Source of the DNA: Qipengyuania_B sp965214525
GTDB lineage: Bacteria; Pseudomonadota; Alphaproteobacteria; Sphingomonadales; Sphingomonadaceae
DNA length: 64,000 nucleotides
Direction: 5' to 3'
Assembly (NCBI GenBank): GCA_965214525.1
Contig: OZ243959.1
Coordinates: 1,860,001-1,924,000, forward strand
Shown: positions 50,732-61,672 of the stretch, in pieces
Numbering within the stretch: position 1 is the stretch's first letter
Layout: the number at the start of each line of letters is the position of its first letter
Made by a program: the position numbers and the translations under genes
Notes under the pieces: model-generated
The model's input: the letters and a program-made list of their open reading frames with translations, nothing else
Database searches by the model: none
Told to the model about the DNA's origin: nothing

Positions 50732-52147
50732 ATGACACCCACACCATCCCCCGCCGGCCGCGTGCCGGGCGGCGCACGCCTGCGCGCCGAACTGGCGGCC
50801 ACTATGCGCCTCGGCTGGCCATTGGCACTCGCCAATTTGCTGCAGATGCTGATCTATGCCGTGGACGTCATCTTCATTGCCCGGTTGGGGGAGGCACCGC
50901 TTGCGGCATCGGCGCTGGCAGTGGCGGTGTTCGGCCTTGTCCTGTGGAGCCTTTCGGGACTGACAGGTGCGGTAGCGCCCATGATAGCCGCCGAACTAGG
51001 AGAGCGGGCTCCTGCGCTGCGTCCGATCCGCAGGGCAACGCGCATGGCGCTGTGGCTCGCTGCGATCAGCGGGGCCGGGGGCATGGCGCTGTGCCTGCTG
51101 CTCGGTCCGATCATGCGAGCGACGGGGCAGGAGGTCGGCATTATCGCGCTGGCCGAACAATACAACTGGGTGATCATCTGGTCGATGGTCCCCATGCTCA
51201 TTAACAATGTCCTGCGCAGTTTCGTGTCGGCGCTTGGACGGCCGATCTTCGCAACGGTGATCACCGCCAGCGGCATCGGGGTGAACGCCCTGGCGAACTA
51301 CGCCTTCATCTTCGGTAATCTTGGAGCGCCGGAACTTGGTTTGCGCGGTGCCGCGATCGCCACCATCGTGACCTCGCTGGTGACGATGGTGACTTACCTC
51401 ACCGCGATCCGGCTCGACAAGGGATTGCACCGCTATCGGATCGTGGGGCGCTGGTGGGTGCCCGACTGGCACCGGTTCGCGCAAATCGCGCGTATCGGCG
51501 CGCCTATCGCCCTTACCATAATGGCGGAAGCGGGGATTTTCGGGGCCGCCGCGTTCCTCATGGGAAATATCGGCGCGACGCAACTCGCCGCTCATACCAT
51601 CGCCCTGCAGATCGCCGCGCTGGCCTTCCAGATACCGTTCGGCATCGGGCAGGCTGCCACCATCCGCGTCGGCTATTTCTACGGGGCCCGAGATGCGCCG
51701 GGCATGGGCCGGGCAGGCTGGGCAGCTATCGCCTTGGGAACGGGGGTGATGGCCCTCACCGCGTCCGCCATGATCTTTCTGCCCTATCCGCTGCTGGCGA
51801 TATACATCGATCCGTGGGCACCCGAAAACGCAGCATTGGTCGCATTCGCGCTGCGTTACCTGTTCATCGCGGCAATCTTCCAATTGTCCGACGGGGTTCA
51901 AGCGGTCGCGGCCGGAGCGTTACGCGGCTTGCAGGATACGCGTGTCCCCATGTGGATCGCCGCGTTCGCCTATTGGGTACCGGGGATCGGCACCGCGCTG
52001 GCGCTTGGGTTCGCAACGCCCCTGGCCGGGGTCGGCGTGTGGATCGGCCTGGCGACCGGTCTCACCACCGCAGCCATCCTGCTCATCTGGCGCTGGCGGA
52101 AACGAGATCGGCTAGGCCTGACACTGCGGCATCCCCAAGCCGTCTGA
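50732..52147 (+). CDS. MATE family efflux transporter
   Basis: 471 residues from ATG 50732; the open frame upstream to 50627 has no support. Twelve membrane helices in two halves: LGWPLALANLLQMLIYAVDV and ARLGEAPLAASALAVAVFGL in the first, IGAPIALTIMAEAGIFGAAAF, LGVGLATGIG-like QIPFGIGQAATIRVGYFYGA in the second. This is the NorM/DinF-like type that exports drugs with sodium or protons. Substrates unknown. Divergent from the PagL-like gene. Confidence 0.92.
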   Translation: MTPTPSPAGRVPGGARLRAELAATMRLGWPLALANLLQMLIYAVDVIFIARLGEAPLAASALAVAVFGLVLWSLSGLTGAVAPMIAAELGERAPALRPIRRATRMALWLAAISGAGGMALCLLLGPIMRATGQEVGIIALAEQYNWVIIWSMVPMLINNVLRSFVSALGRPIFATVITASGIGVNALANYAFIFGNLGAPELGLRGAAIATIVTSLVTMVTYLTAIRLDKGLHRYRIVGRWWVPDWHRFAQIARIGAPIALTIMAEAGIFGAAAFLMGNIGATQLAAHTIALQIAALAFQIPFGIGQAATIRVGYFYGARDAPGMGRAGWAAIALGTGVMALTASAMIFLPYPLLAIYIDPWAPENAALVAFALRYLFIAAIFQLSDGVQAVAAGALRGLQDTRVPMWIAAFAYWVPGIGTALALGFATPLAGVGVWIGLATGLTTAAILLIWRWRKRDRLGLTLRHPQAV

Positions 52148-52197
52148 CCACCGCAACGGTTTATCGGACCCTCTCTCATTTTTCTCGGCCGGCCCCG

Positions 52198-52260
52198 TTG
52201 ACACCACCGCGCCCCGTTCGCATATCGCGACCGTTGGCACTCTCCATCAGGGAGTGCCAA
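52198..52260 (+). promoter_or_regulatory. groESL promoter and CIRCE operator
   Basis: TTGACA (52198-52203), 17-base spacer, CATATC (52221-52226) form the promoter. CIRCE, the HrcA binding site, follows at 52234-52260: TTGGCACTC, nine bases, GAGTGCCAA, a perfect 9-bp inverted repeat. The operator ends 33 bases before groES, so it lies in the 5' untranslated region. HrcA repression, relieved by heat, is implied; hrcA is not in the window. Confidence 0.9.
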
Positions 52261-52292
52261 ACCTATCAACCCTTAATGAAAAGAGGTCATTT

Positions 52293-52580
52293 ATGGCATT
52301 TCGTCCGCTGCACGACCGCGTTCTGGTCCGTCGCATCGAAGCGCAGGAAAAGACCGCAGGCGGGATCATCATTCCCGACAGCGCCCAGGAAAAGCCGAGC
52401 GAGGGCGAAGTTCTTGCCACCGGTTCGGGAGCACGTTCCGACGATGGCACGGTCACCCCGCTCGATGTAAAGCAAGGCGATCGCATCCTGTTCGGCAAAT
52501 GGTCGGGCACCGAGATCAAGCTCGACGGCGAAGACCTGCTGATCATGAAGGAAAGCGACATCATGGGGATCGTTTCCTGA
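52293..52580 (+). CDS. groES: Co-chaperonin GroES
   Basis: 95 residues from ATG 52293 with AGAGG upstream. It caps the GroEL cage. Typical stretches: FRPLHDRVLVRRIEAQEKTA, GGIIIPDSAQEKPSEGEVLA, VKQGDRILFGKWSGTEIKLD, then GEDLLIMKESDIMGIVS. First gene of groESL, 53 bases before groEL. Confidence 0.97.
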   Translation: MAFRPLHDRVLVRRIEAQEKTAGGIIIPDSAQEKPSEGEVLATGSGARSDDGTVTPLDVKQGDRILFGKWSGTEIKLDGEDLLIMKESDIMGIVS

Positions 52581-52633
52581 TCCGCTGACGCATTCGCTAT
52601 CCACCAACATCACTATATTCAGGAGAAACACCA

Positions 52634-54295
<1,662 letters not shown>

Positions 54296-54328
54296 GCCTC
54301 TACCGCTTCTTTATCAAAGCCATTGGAA

Positions 54329-54359
54329 GGCCCGGCGGGAGCGATCCTGCCGGGCCTTT
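54329..54359 (+). terminator. Rho-independent terminator of groESL
   Basis: Stem GGCCCGGC/GCCGGGCC (8 bp), 12-base loop, then TTT. It ends the groESL transcript before the EAL gene. Confidence 0.8.
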
Positions 54360-54462
54360 CGTTCTTGCGGATATTTATCGCACCCCGTCAGGCAAAGTTT
54401 AACCTTCTCGCGGTAAGCGGAACGCTAGGACGAATAGCGGTAAAGTATTGCAAGGTAACGCG

Positions 54463-55239
54463 ATGGGTACCAGCCAGAATTGCCAAGCCTGCCGCAACGG
54501 CACCGGGTTCGAGCCTGCGATTCGGATGGCATTCCAGCCCATCATGGATTGCGAAACCGGTCGACCCTACGCTTACGAGGCGCTGGTGCGTTCGGCCGAT
54601 GGCGCAGGTGCCGCTAGCGTGCTGCAGCAGGTAGACGCTGAAAACCGCTACGCCTTCGACCAGCTGTGCCGCGTGCGCGCCATCGAAGATGCGTGCGCGG
54701 CTGGCTTGCTGGAAACCGACGCGAGGCTGTCGATCAACTTCCTTCCCAACGCGGTCTATTCTCCCAAGGCCTGCATTCGCCTGACGATGGAAACCGCCAA
54801 AGCGAACGGCCTGCCGCTCGACCGCCTCATCTTCGAATTTACCGAGAACGAAGAACTTGACGTGGCGCACGTTCAGAACATCGTCGCCAGCTATCGCGCG
54901 TTCGGGTTTTCCTGCGCACTCGATGATTTTGGAGCAGGGTATTCGGGGCTCGGTCTGCTCGCTACCTTCACCCCCGACCTGCTGAAGCTCGACATGCACC
55001 TCATTCGCACGATCGATGCCGACCCGACACGCCGGGCGATCATCAACGCGATGGTCGCGCTGTGCCGTCAACTCAGCATCGTGCTCGTGGCCGAGGGGGT
55101 AGAAACCCAGGCAGAGGCGGACGTGCTGCAATTGCTTGGCGTCCGCTATTTGCAAGGGTATCATTTCGCCATGCCAGCCCTGCGCAGTCTCCCCCTGAAG
55201 CCGGGTCGAACCGAGCAACGAGCAATCGCGCACATTTGA
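54463..55239 (+). CDS. Stand-alone EAL-domain cyclic-di-GMP phosphodiesterase
   Basis: 258 residues from ATG 54463, which has AAGG 7-8 bases upstream. Hydrolyses cyclic-di-GMP. Catalytic residues are all visible: the signature as EALVRS, INFLPN (Asn), FEFTENEE, the metal-binding DDFGAGYSGLGLL, the Lys in LLKLDMHLIR and the late AEGVETQAEAD with LQGYHFAMP. No sensory domain is attached; the N-terminus has C-x-x-C (CQACRNGTG). Enzymatic activity is likely; its input signal is unknown. Confidence 0.9.
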   Translation: MGTSQNCQACRNGTGFEPAIRMAFQPIMDCETGRPYAYEALVRSADGAGAASVLQQVDAENRYAFDQLCRVRAIEDACAAGLLETDARLSINFLPNAVYSPKACIRLTMETAKANGLPLDRLIFEFTENEELDVAHVQNIVASYRAFGFSCALDDFGAGYSGLGLLATFTPDLLKLDMHLIRTIDADPTRRAIINAMVALCRQLSIVLVAEGVETQAEADVLQLLGVRYLQGYHFAMPALRSLPLKPGRTEQRAIAHI

Positions 55240-55355
55240 TGGGGCGCAGGTGATCCTGCCGGGTTTTTCATCCGATCTACCGCTGCGATGCGGAGCGAAT
55301 AGGCGGCCTACCCGTTGGTGGGGTAACGATCGCAACCAACAGGAGATGCGCCTCG

Positions 55356-55763
55356 ATGAAAGTTCCTCATAATGCCCATATCGCCATCGTCGATGGCACA
55401 CGTTTCGTATTGATGCGCAATACCGGGCAGATTTTCGAACCCAAGCTGGCCAATGCCGAAACACCCGATCTCGATGCCACAAATTTCAGCGCCGGCGTCA
55501 AGCACCAGGATGATGCGGGACAACGTACCGGCGCGACCGATCTGAATGAACTGGCGCACGGTGCCGCCGCCGCCGAATGGCTCAATGACAAAGCGATCAA
55601 GGGCGAGATCGAGGACCTCATTGTAATTGCCGATCCCAAGACTTTAGGCGAAATGCGCCGCCACTATCATTCAGAACTGGAAAAGCGGTTGTGCGGCGAA
55701 CTGGCGAAAACCATGACCGGCGAACCGGCGGACCGGATCGCGAAGGCCTTGACCGACGCGTGA
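55356..55763 (+). CDS. Host attachment protein family (RNA-binding-like, Rossmann-like fold)
   Basis: 135 residues. Small protein starting VPHNAHIAIVDGTRFVLMRN and containing NELAHGAAAAEWLNDKAIKG, IEDLIVIADPKTLGEMRRHY and SELEKRLCGELAKTMTGEP, which fits the host-attachment/AtsE family, first linked to plant attachment in Agrobacterium and related to eRF1-type folds. GGAG lies upstream of ATG 55356. Actual role unknown. Confidence 0.85.
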   Translation: MKVPHNAHIAIVDGTRFVLMRNTGQIFEPKLANAETPDLDATNFSAGVKHQDDAGQRTGATDLNELAHGAAAAEWLNDKAIKGEIEDLIVIADPKTLGEMRRHYHSELEKRLCGELAKTMTGEPADRIAKALTDA

Positions 55764-55875
55764 TCGACTGGTCGCCAAATCGGCACACATCCTTGAAATA
55801 TCGTAAGTTTGACTTGTGACGGCATGGCCATGTCGATTAATCGAACGGAAACCACGTCTGGGGCATGATCGACAC

Positions 55876-56952
55876 ATGGGCATCAAATGGATCGGCGCCG
55901 CCGCAGCGGCAATTCTCACCTTCGCACTTCCCGTCGCGGCGCAGCCGGTCGATTTTGAGCGTACGTTCGACACGACTTTGGGCACTGAATTACGCGCGCC
56001 GACGGCGTTCAATGCCATATACGAAACCGCCTTCGAACAACGTATTTCAGAACTGGCCGCGCCTTATCGGGGGCGGATCGGTGTTGCCGCGATCGATCTT
56101 GCGACCGGACAGGAGGTATCGGTTCTGGGCGATCAGCGGTTCCCAATGGCCAGCACCAGCAAGATCGCCATTGCCGCGACATTCCTGGAAGGCGTGGAAC
56201 AGGGCCGCTGGACGCTCAATAGCGAATTCCCGCTGCTCTGGCCTCGCCAATCCGCCCGCTTTTCCACCAAGGTGGCTCCCGTCAGCGCCGGAAAATCGTT
56301 GCCGGCCATCGAACTTATCGAATTGATGATCACCCGATCGAGCAATCCGGCGACCGACGGGCTACTGGCGGCCGTCGGCGGTCCGATGAAGGTCAATGAC
56401 TGGATGCGGCGCAACGGTATCAACGAGTTCAGCATCGATCGCGATATCGCGACGCTGGTGCGCGACGATGGCGAGTTCGATCCGGCAAACCATGTGGAAT
56501 TGCGCGATAGTATCACTCCGCGCGCGATGGTTCGGCTGTTACGCGGGCTTTATCAGGGTGAATTCCTGTCCGACCGGAGCCGCAAGGTCCTGCTCGGTGC
56601 GATGGATCGTACCGTCACCGGGCGGCGGCGTATTCCCGCCATGATGCCGGCGGAGGCAAATGTGTTGCACAAGACCGGATCGCTCAACAACACCTCGAGC
56701 GACGTAGGCATCATCGAGTCGCCCGATGGCCGCTCGATCGCGCTTGCGATCTACGTGACCGGACAAGGCACGAGGCTGGACCGGGAACGCAAGATCGCAT
56801 CGATTGCCCGCGCGCTGTATGATGGGTTCGCCGCCGCCAGCAACGCCCGGCGCATGGTCAATGCGCAATATGGCAACCAATTGGGGCAGGCCGGCGCTAC
56901 CCCACGCGCGGATCGCGAAAGCGGGCAATTGCGCGTTACTTCTCCGAATTGA
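55876..56952 (+). CDS. Secreted class A beta-lactamase-fold serine hydrolase
   Basis: 358 residues from ATG 55876. Signal IGAAAAAILTFALPVAA. The core has the S-x-x-K catalytic tetrad FPMASTSKIAIAATFLEG near 104, SNPATDGLLAAVG (in place of SDN), and HKTGSLNNTSSDVG (KTG). The long N-terminal extension and unusual omega region set it apart from resistance enzymes, so antibiotic hydrolysis should not be assumed; a peptidoglycan or amide hydrolase role is possible. Confidence 0.85.
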   Translation: MGIKWIGAAAAAILTFALPVAAQPVDFERTFDTTLGTELRAPTAFNAIYETAFEQRISELAAPYRGRIGVAAIDLATGQEVSVLGDQRFPMASTSKIAIAATFLEGVEQGRWTLNSEFPLLWPRQSARFSTKVAPVSAGKSLPAIELIELMITRSSNPATDGLLAAVGGPMKVNDWMRRNGINEFSIDRDIATLVRDDGEFDPANHVELRDSITPRAMVRLLRGLYQGEFLSDRSRKVLLGAMDRTVTGRRRIPAMMPAEANVLHKTGSLNNTSSDVGIIESPDGRSIALAIYVTGQGTRLDRERKIASIARALYDGFAAASNARRMVNAQYGNQLGQAGATPRADRESGQLRVTSPN

Positions 56953-56978
56953 GCCGCACGGCGTGCCATACCAACGCG

Positions 56979-57008
56979 AAAAGGGCGCAACCTTTCGGTC
57001 ACGCCCTT
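56979..57008 (-). terminator. Terminator after the acidic lipoprotein gene
   Basis: On the minus strand AAGGGCG pairs with CGCCCTT around a 14-base loop, then continues as TTTT. It follows the lipoprotein stop at 57031; the plus-strand side lacks a T-run. Confidence 0.55.
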
Positions 57009-57030
57009 CCCGGATAGTCTCGAAACGAAG

Positions 57031-57279
57031 TTAGTCCAAAGCGGCTTCGGTTTCGGTTTCGTTCTGCAACGTCGCTTCCGCATCGACAGCGGCATCGTCG
57101 GCAGCCATCATGGTTTCGTCCGCAGCGCCTTCGATATCGTTGCCAACGGCTTCGGTGTTGGTTTCAAGGTCGGCAGCAGCCGATTCCGTCGTGACTTCAG
57201 CAGCATCTTCCGTGCCTTCCGAGCAAGCGGCAACACCAAGAGCGGCAAAAGCAGCGGCAACCAGAGCAATCTTACGCAT
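57031..57279 (-). CDS. Small acidic lipoprotein
   Basis: 82 residues from ATG 57279. Signal RKIALVAAAFAALGVAAC with lipobox VAAC. Mature part Ala/Glu/Asp/Thr-rich without hydrophobic segments (AEVTTESAAADLETNTEAVG, ADETMMAADDAAVDAEAT), likely a helical, surface-exposed tail. Similar in plan to the lipoproteins at 46107 and 46632. Function unknown. Confidence 0.75.
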   Translation of the reverse strand: MRKIALVAAAFAALGVAACSEGTEDAAEVTTESAAADLETNTEAVGNDIEGAADETMMAADDAAVDAEATLQNETETEAALD

Positions 57280-57464
57280 AACCAAATCCTTTGTTCGACC
57301 CTGCCTCCCCACCCTCGGGTTCGGCAGAAAGACCATTCTTGGCCTTCAGGTGACCAAATAAGGGCAACATTAAGGCAATGCAAGCCTGAATAAGGCGCAG
57401 TGCCTTTTTTATTGTGACCAATTCGGCTCCCGTTCGTGGCTTGTGCCTGCTATCGGTTCGGCAC

Positions 57465-60323
57465 ATGTCCGAAAAACAACATCTCTATCTCGTCGATGGA
57501 TCGGCTTATATCTTCCGGGCCTATCATCGCCTGCCGCCCCTCACCAATCCTGCCGGAACGCCAGTTGGCGCGGTTTATGGCTACACGACCATGCTATGGA
57601 AGCTGGCCGAGGATCTGGACAAGGCCGACGGCCCTACGCACCTTGCGGTGATCCTCGACAAGGATTCGACCAGTTTCCGCAACGAGATCTATCCGCAATA
57701 CAAGGCGCACCGCCCCGATCCCCCGGACGATCTGCGACCGCAATTCCCGCTGATCCGGGATGCGACGCGTGCCTTTTCCCTGGCTTGCATCGAGGAAAGC
57801 GGGCTGGAAGCGGACGACCTCATCGCGTCGTATGCGCTGTCTGCCACGCGCAAGGGGTGGGACGTCACCATCGTATCGTCCGACAAGGACCTGATGCAGA
57901 TCGTCGGCAGGTGCGCGCAACCCGAGGACGGGGTCGCCGAGGGTGGATGTATCGACATGCTCGATACCATGAAAAGCCAGCGCATCGGGCCGCCAGAGGT
58001 TGAGGAGAAGTTCGGCGTGCCGCCCAATCTGGTCGGAGACGTGCTGGCGTTGATGGGCGATACGGTCGACAACATTCCGGGCATCTATGGCATCGGCCCG
58101 AAGACGGCGAGCAAGCTGATCGCGGAGCATGGCTCGTTGACCGCGGCGCTGGATGCAGCGCCGGACATGAAACCATCGAAATTGAAAGACCGGCTGGTCG
58201 AAGGGCGTGCGGATGCCGAGATGAGCCGGGTGCTGGTGCAGTTGAAGGAGGATTGCGAACTGCCCCAACCGCTTGACGATTTCAAGCTTGAGGGGGTGCC
58301 CCCCGAACCCCTCGCCACGTTCTTGCAGACACATGGATTCACGAGCCTGCTCCGGCGGCTGGAAAGCGGCACCGGCAGCCCCGGCCGAACGACCCAATTG
58401 AACCCGGCCAAGGCAATCAACAAGGCCGCATCGGGCACGCGGGCGGGGACGGCACAACCCATTCCGGAGATGCCGGCGCTCGACCGTTCATCGTACGAAT
58501 GCGTTCAGACGATGTCGCGGCTCGAACACTGGATCGAGCGGGCTTTCGCGGCGCGCGAAGTCGCCATCGATACCGAAACCAGTGCGCTGGATGCCATGGA
58601 GGCCGATCTTGTCGGTATTAGCCTTGCCTTGGGTCCGAATGACGCGTGCTACATTCCGTTTGGGCACGGTGGCAGCGATCTGCTGGCACAGCGGCCAGAG
58701 CAGGTGGCGCGTGAAACCGCGCTGGCCAAGCTGAAGCCGTTGCTGGAAGGCGAGGCGGTCCTGAAGATCGGCCAGAACATCAAATACGATATCAATATCC
58801 TTGCGCGGCACGGTATCGAGGTCGCGCCGGTCGACGATACGATGATCATCAGCTTCGATCTGGATGCCGGACGCAGCGAGCAGGGGATTGGCGGCGGTCA
58901 TGGCATGGACGAGCTTGCCGAGCGGCATCTGGGCCACGCCACCCTGACGTTCAAGGATATCTGCGGGACCGGAAAGAAACAGATCGCGTTCGGCGAAGTG
59001 CCGCTCGACAAGGCGACTCAATACGCCGCGGAGGACGCGGACGTTACGTGGCGTCTGTATCGCCATCTGAAGCCGCGTCTGCCGATCGAGGGTGGAACGC
59101 GTATCTACGAGCGGGTGGATCGCCCGCTGCTCGCCGTCGTGGCGCAAATGGAACGGCATGGCATCAAGGTGGATCGCGCCAGGCTGGCCAGGCTGTCGGA
59201 CGAGTTCGCGGTCGAGACCGCCAAGCTCGAAACCCAGATCCATGCCGCCGCCGGCGAGGAATTCGCCGTGGGCAGTCCCTTGCAATTGGGCGCGGTGCTG
59301 TTCGACAGGCTGGGCCTCAGGGGCGGCAAGAAAGGCAAAAGCGGGCAATATTCGACAGACCAGTCGGTGCTGGAACGGCTGGCCTCAGAGGGTGCCCCGA
59401 TCGCTGCCAAGGTGCTGGAGTGGCGGCAGTTGACCAAGCTCAAATCGACCTACACCGACGCGCTGCAAGGCGCTATCAATCCCGATACCGGGCGGGTGCA
59501 TACAAGCTACAGCCTGGTCGGCGCGCAGACCGGGCGCTTGTCCTCCACCGATCCCAATCTGCAGAACATTCCGATCCGCACGGCGATCGGGCGGCAGATC
59601 AGGGAGGCATTCGTGGCGGATGAAGGCAATGTCCTCCTTGCCGCCGACTATTCGCAGATCGAATTGCGCCTGGCCGCCCATATGGCGGACGTGCCGGCGC
59701 TCAAAGAGGCATTCGCTGGTAACGAGGATATCCATTCGCGTACCGCGACCGAAATGTTCGGCGAAGTCACCCGCGATACGCGCGCGCAGGCCAAGACCAT
59801 CAACTTCGCCATCCTTTATGGCATATCGCGCTGGGGCCTGGCCGGACGGCTGGGAGTCGAACCAGACGTCGCGCAAGACATGATCGACGTCTACTTCGCC
59901 CGCTTCCCCGGCATCCAGCAATATATCGTGCGCACGCTGGAGACGGTGCGAGAATGCGGCTATTCGGAGACGTTGTTCGGTCGCAAGACATGGTTTCCGC
60001 GGATCAATTCCAAGAACCCGAACGAGCGCGGCGGATCGGAACGGGCGGCCATCAATGCGCCGATCCAGGGTACGAGCGCCGACATCATCAAACGTGCGAT
60101 GGTGCGCATGGACCCCGCCTTGCGCGAAGCCGGGCTCGGACATGTACGCATGCTCCTGCAGGTTCATGACGAACTGGTCTTTGAACTGCCCGCAGCGGAC
60201 GTCGAGCGAGCGACGCCGGTGATCGAGCGGGTCATGGCCAGGGCGGCGACGCCTGCCGTTATCCTCGACGTGCCGCTCGGCATAGAAATCGGTCATGGAG
60301 TGAGTTGGGACGCGGCGCATTGA
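57465..60323 (+). CDS. polA: DNA polymerase I
   Basis: 952 residues from ATG 57465. Removes RNA primers and fills gaps. 5'-nuclease domain (VDGSAYIFRAYHRLPPLTNP, VTIVSSDKDLMQIVG, MGDTVDNIPGIYGIGPKTAS), a 3'-5' exonuclease domain with the catalytic D-x-E present (VAIDTETSALDAMEADLVGI), and the polymerase with YSLVGAQTGRLSSTDPNLQN, motif A AADYSQIELRLAAHM, motif B INFAILYGI-type, and motif C LQVHDELVFELP. Proofreading residues are intact. It runs to the kinase gene with overlap. Confidence 0.96.
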   Translation: MSEKQHLYLVDGSAYIFRAYHRLPPLTNPAGTPVGAVYGYTTMLWKLAEDLDKADGPTHLAVILDKDSTSFRNEIYPQYKAHRPDPPDDLRPQFPLIRDATRAFSLACIEESGLEADDLIASYALSATRKGWDVTIVSSDKDLMQIVGRCAQPEDGVAEGGCIDMLDTMKSQRIGPPEVEEKFGVPPNLVGDVLALMGDTVDNIPGIYGIGPKTASKLIAEHGSLTAALDAAPDMKPSKLKDRLVEGRADAEMSRVLVQLKEDCELPQPLDDFKLEGVPPEPLATFLQTHGFTSLLRRLESGTGSPGRTTQLNPAKAINKAASGTRAGTAQPIPEMPALDRSSYECVQTMSRLEHWIERAFAAREVAIDTETSALDAMEADLVGISLALGPNDACYIPFGHGGSDLLAQRPEQVARETALAKLKPLLEGEAVLKIGQNIKYDINILARHGIEVAPVDDTMIISFDLDAGRSEQGIGGGHGMDELAERHLGHATLTFKDICGTGKKQIAFGEVPLDKATQYAAEDADVTWRLYRHLKPRLPIEGGTRIYERVDRPLLAVVAQMERHGIKVDRARLARLSDEFAVETAKLETQIHAAAGEEFAVGSPLQLGAVLFDRLGLRGGKKGKSGQYSTDQSVLERLASEGAPIAAKVLEWRQLTKLKSTYTDALQGAINPDTGRVHTSYSLVGAQTGRLSSTDPNLQNIPIRTAIGRQIREAFVADEGNVLLAADYSQIELRLAAHMADVPALKEAFAGNEDIHSRTATEMFGEVTRDTRAQAKTINFAILYGISRWGLAGRLGVEPDVAQDMIDVYFARFPGIQQYIVRTLETVRECGYSETLFGRKTWFPRINSKNPNERGGSERAAINAPIQGTSADIIKRAMVRMDPALREAGLGHVRMLLQVHDELVFELPAADVERATPVIERVMARAATPAVILDVPLGIEIGHGVSWDAAH

Positions 60324-61609
60324 GCGCTGCGGATGGCGAGGTGCGGACAGAAGGCAGCTTGACATCGCGGCGTCGTCTGCTGGCGAGCTTCGCTTTGCTG
60401 GCAATAATCGCCCTGGCGCTACTGGCCCAGATGTTCGTCGTTTTCCAGGCGGTGGAAGCGGAACGTCAGGCGCGCAGCCAGGTCACCCTTACGAACGCGG
60501 TGCTGCTGGAACTGCGCAACGTCGTGCGCGCCACCTTGAGCGCGGAAACCGGACAGCGCGGATATCTCATCACCCTCGACCGCGAATATCTTGCACCTTA
60601 TGCCGTTGGGGATCGGCAGTACGACATCGCCCTCAAGCGGTTGCACGATACCCTTGGCGCCGACATCACGCCGCGCCAACAGCAATTGCTGGACCGGATC
60701 GAGAACCTGACGAGGGCGAAGTTTGCCGAAATGCGACGGTCCGTCGCGTTGGTGCAGCAGGGCGAGTTGCTGCAGGCTCGCCGTGAAGTACTAACCGATG
60801 AAGGGCGCGAGACGATGGATCGGCTACGCCGCTCGATCGTCGAGTTGGAGCAGATCGAGAACGCGCGCCTTCAAGAAGCGCTCACGCGCTCCGCTGACGC
60901 GGAAGCAAGGTTAATCCCGTTGCTGTCGGCCTTGTTGCTGACTTTGATCGCAGCGCTTGGCTTTGCCTATACTCTGATCCGGAGAAATGCGCGCGCCGAG
61001 GCGGCGGCTGCACAAGCGGCCGTGCTGACCGAAGCCCGCGACCGGGCCGATCTGCTGGCCCGCGAACTCAATCACCGTGCCAAGAACATCTACGCGACGG
61101 TCCTTGCAATCGTTCGCATGAGCGGGCGCAACCGGCCCGAGGCGGCCCCGGTGGTCGAGAGCATCGCCGCCCGCATCCGCTCGCTGTTGACGGCATACGA
61201 GGTTTCGCAAGGGTCGGGCGAGCGGGGTGTCGCCAATCTGCGTCAGCTTATCGAGACCATTCTCGAACCCTATCGCTCCGATACGATGAAGGCGACGCTG
61301 GGCGGACCGGACGTTTCCATCACAACCGACCAGGTGACACCGCTGGGCCTTGTCCTGCACGAGATGACCACCAACGCGGTAAAATACGGCGCCTGGGCGC
61401 ATGGCGGGACGATTTCCGTCACCTGGGAAGTAACCGACCACACCATCCATATCGCATGGCGCGAACAAGGGGCGGACCAGGTGCCCCAGGATATTCGCGA
61501 AGGTTTCGGTAGCCAGTTGATGACCAGTTCCGCCCGGCAATTACACGGCACTATCACGCGGCGCTTCGAAGCCGAAGGCGTCGCCATCGACATCACCCTG
61601 CCTGCATGA
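60320..61609 (+). CDS. HWE/HisKA_2-type sensor histidine kinase with CHASE3-like domain
   Basis: About 429 residues. The start is uncertain: TTG 60320 overlaps the polA stop as TTGA, and GTG 60341 is also possible. Membrane helix LLASFALLAIIALALLAQM, a periplasmic CHASE3-like domain (about 50-185, with LSAETGQRGYLITLDREYL), a second helix LLSALLLTLIAALGFAYT, then the HWE kinase core: ARELNHRAKNIYATVLAIV (phosphoacceptor His), GLVLHEMTTNAVKYGAW (N box) and HIAWREQGA. No response-regulator gene is adjacent, so it is an orphan kinase. Signal unknown. Confidence 0.85.
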   Translation: MSAADGEVRTEGSLTSRRRLLASFALLAIIALALLAQMFVVFQAVEAERQARSQVTLTNAVLLELRNVVRATLSAETGQRGYLITLDREYLAPYAVGDRQYDIALKRLHDTLGADITPRQQQLLDRIENLTRAKFAEMRRSVALVQQGELLQARREVLTDEGRETMDRLRRSIVELEQIENARLQEALTRSADAEARLIPLLSALLLTLIAALGFAYTLIRRNARAEAAAAQAAVLTEARDRADLLARELNHRAKNIYATVLAIVRMSGRNRPEAAPVVESIAARIRSLLTAYEVSQGSGERGVANLRQLIETILEPYRSDTMKATLGGPDVSITTDQVTPLGLVLHEMTTNAVKYGAWAHGGTISVTWEVTDHTIHIAWREQGADQVPQDIREGFGSQLMTSSARQLHGTITRRFEAEGVAIDITLPA

Positions 61610-61672
61610 CGTGCATTAACGCGGTACCGCCGGCGGGTTGATCAAACCGGTCTGCGCCCATAGGGGGCGGCC

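Noticed and set aside
55246..55268. A terminator after the EAL gene
   Set aside because: The stem is only 5 bp and separated from the T-run by four bases, too weak to call.
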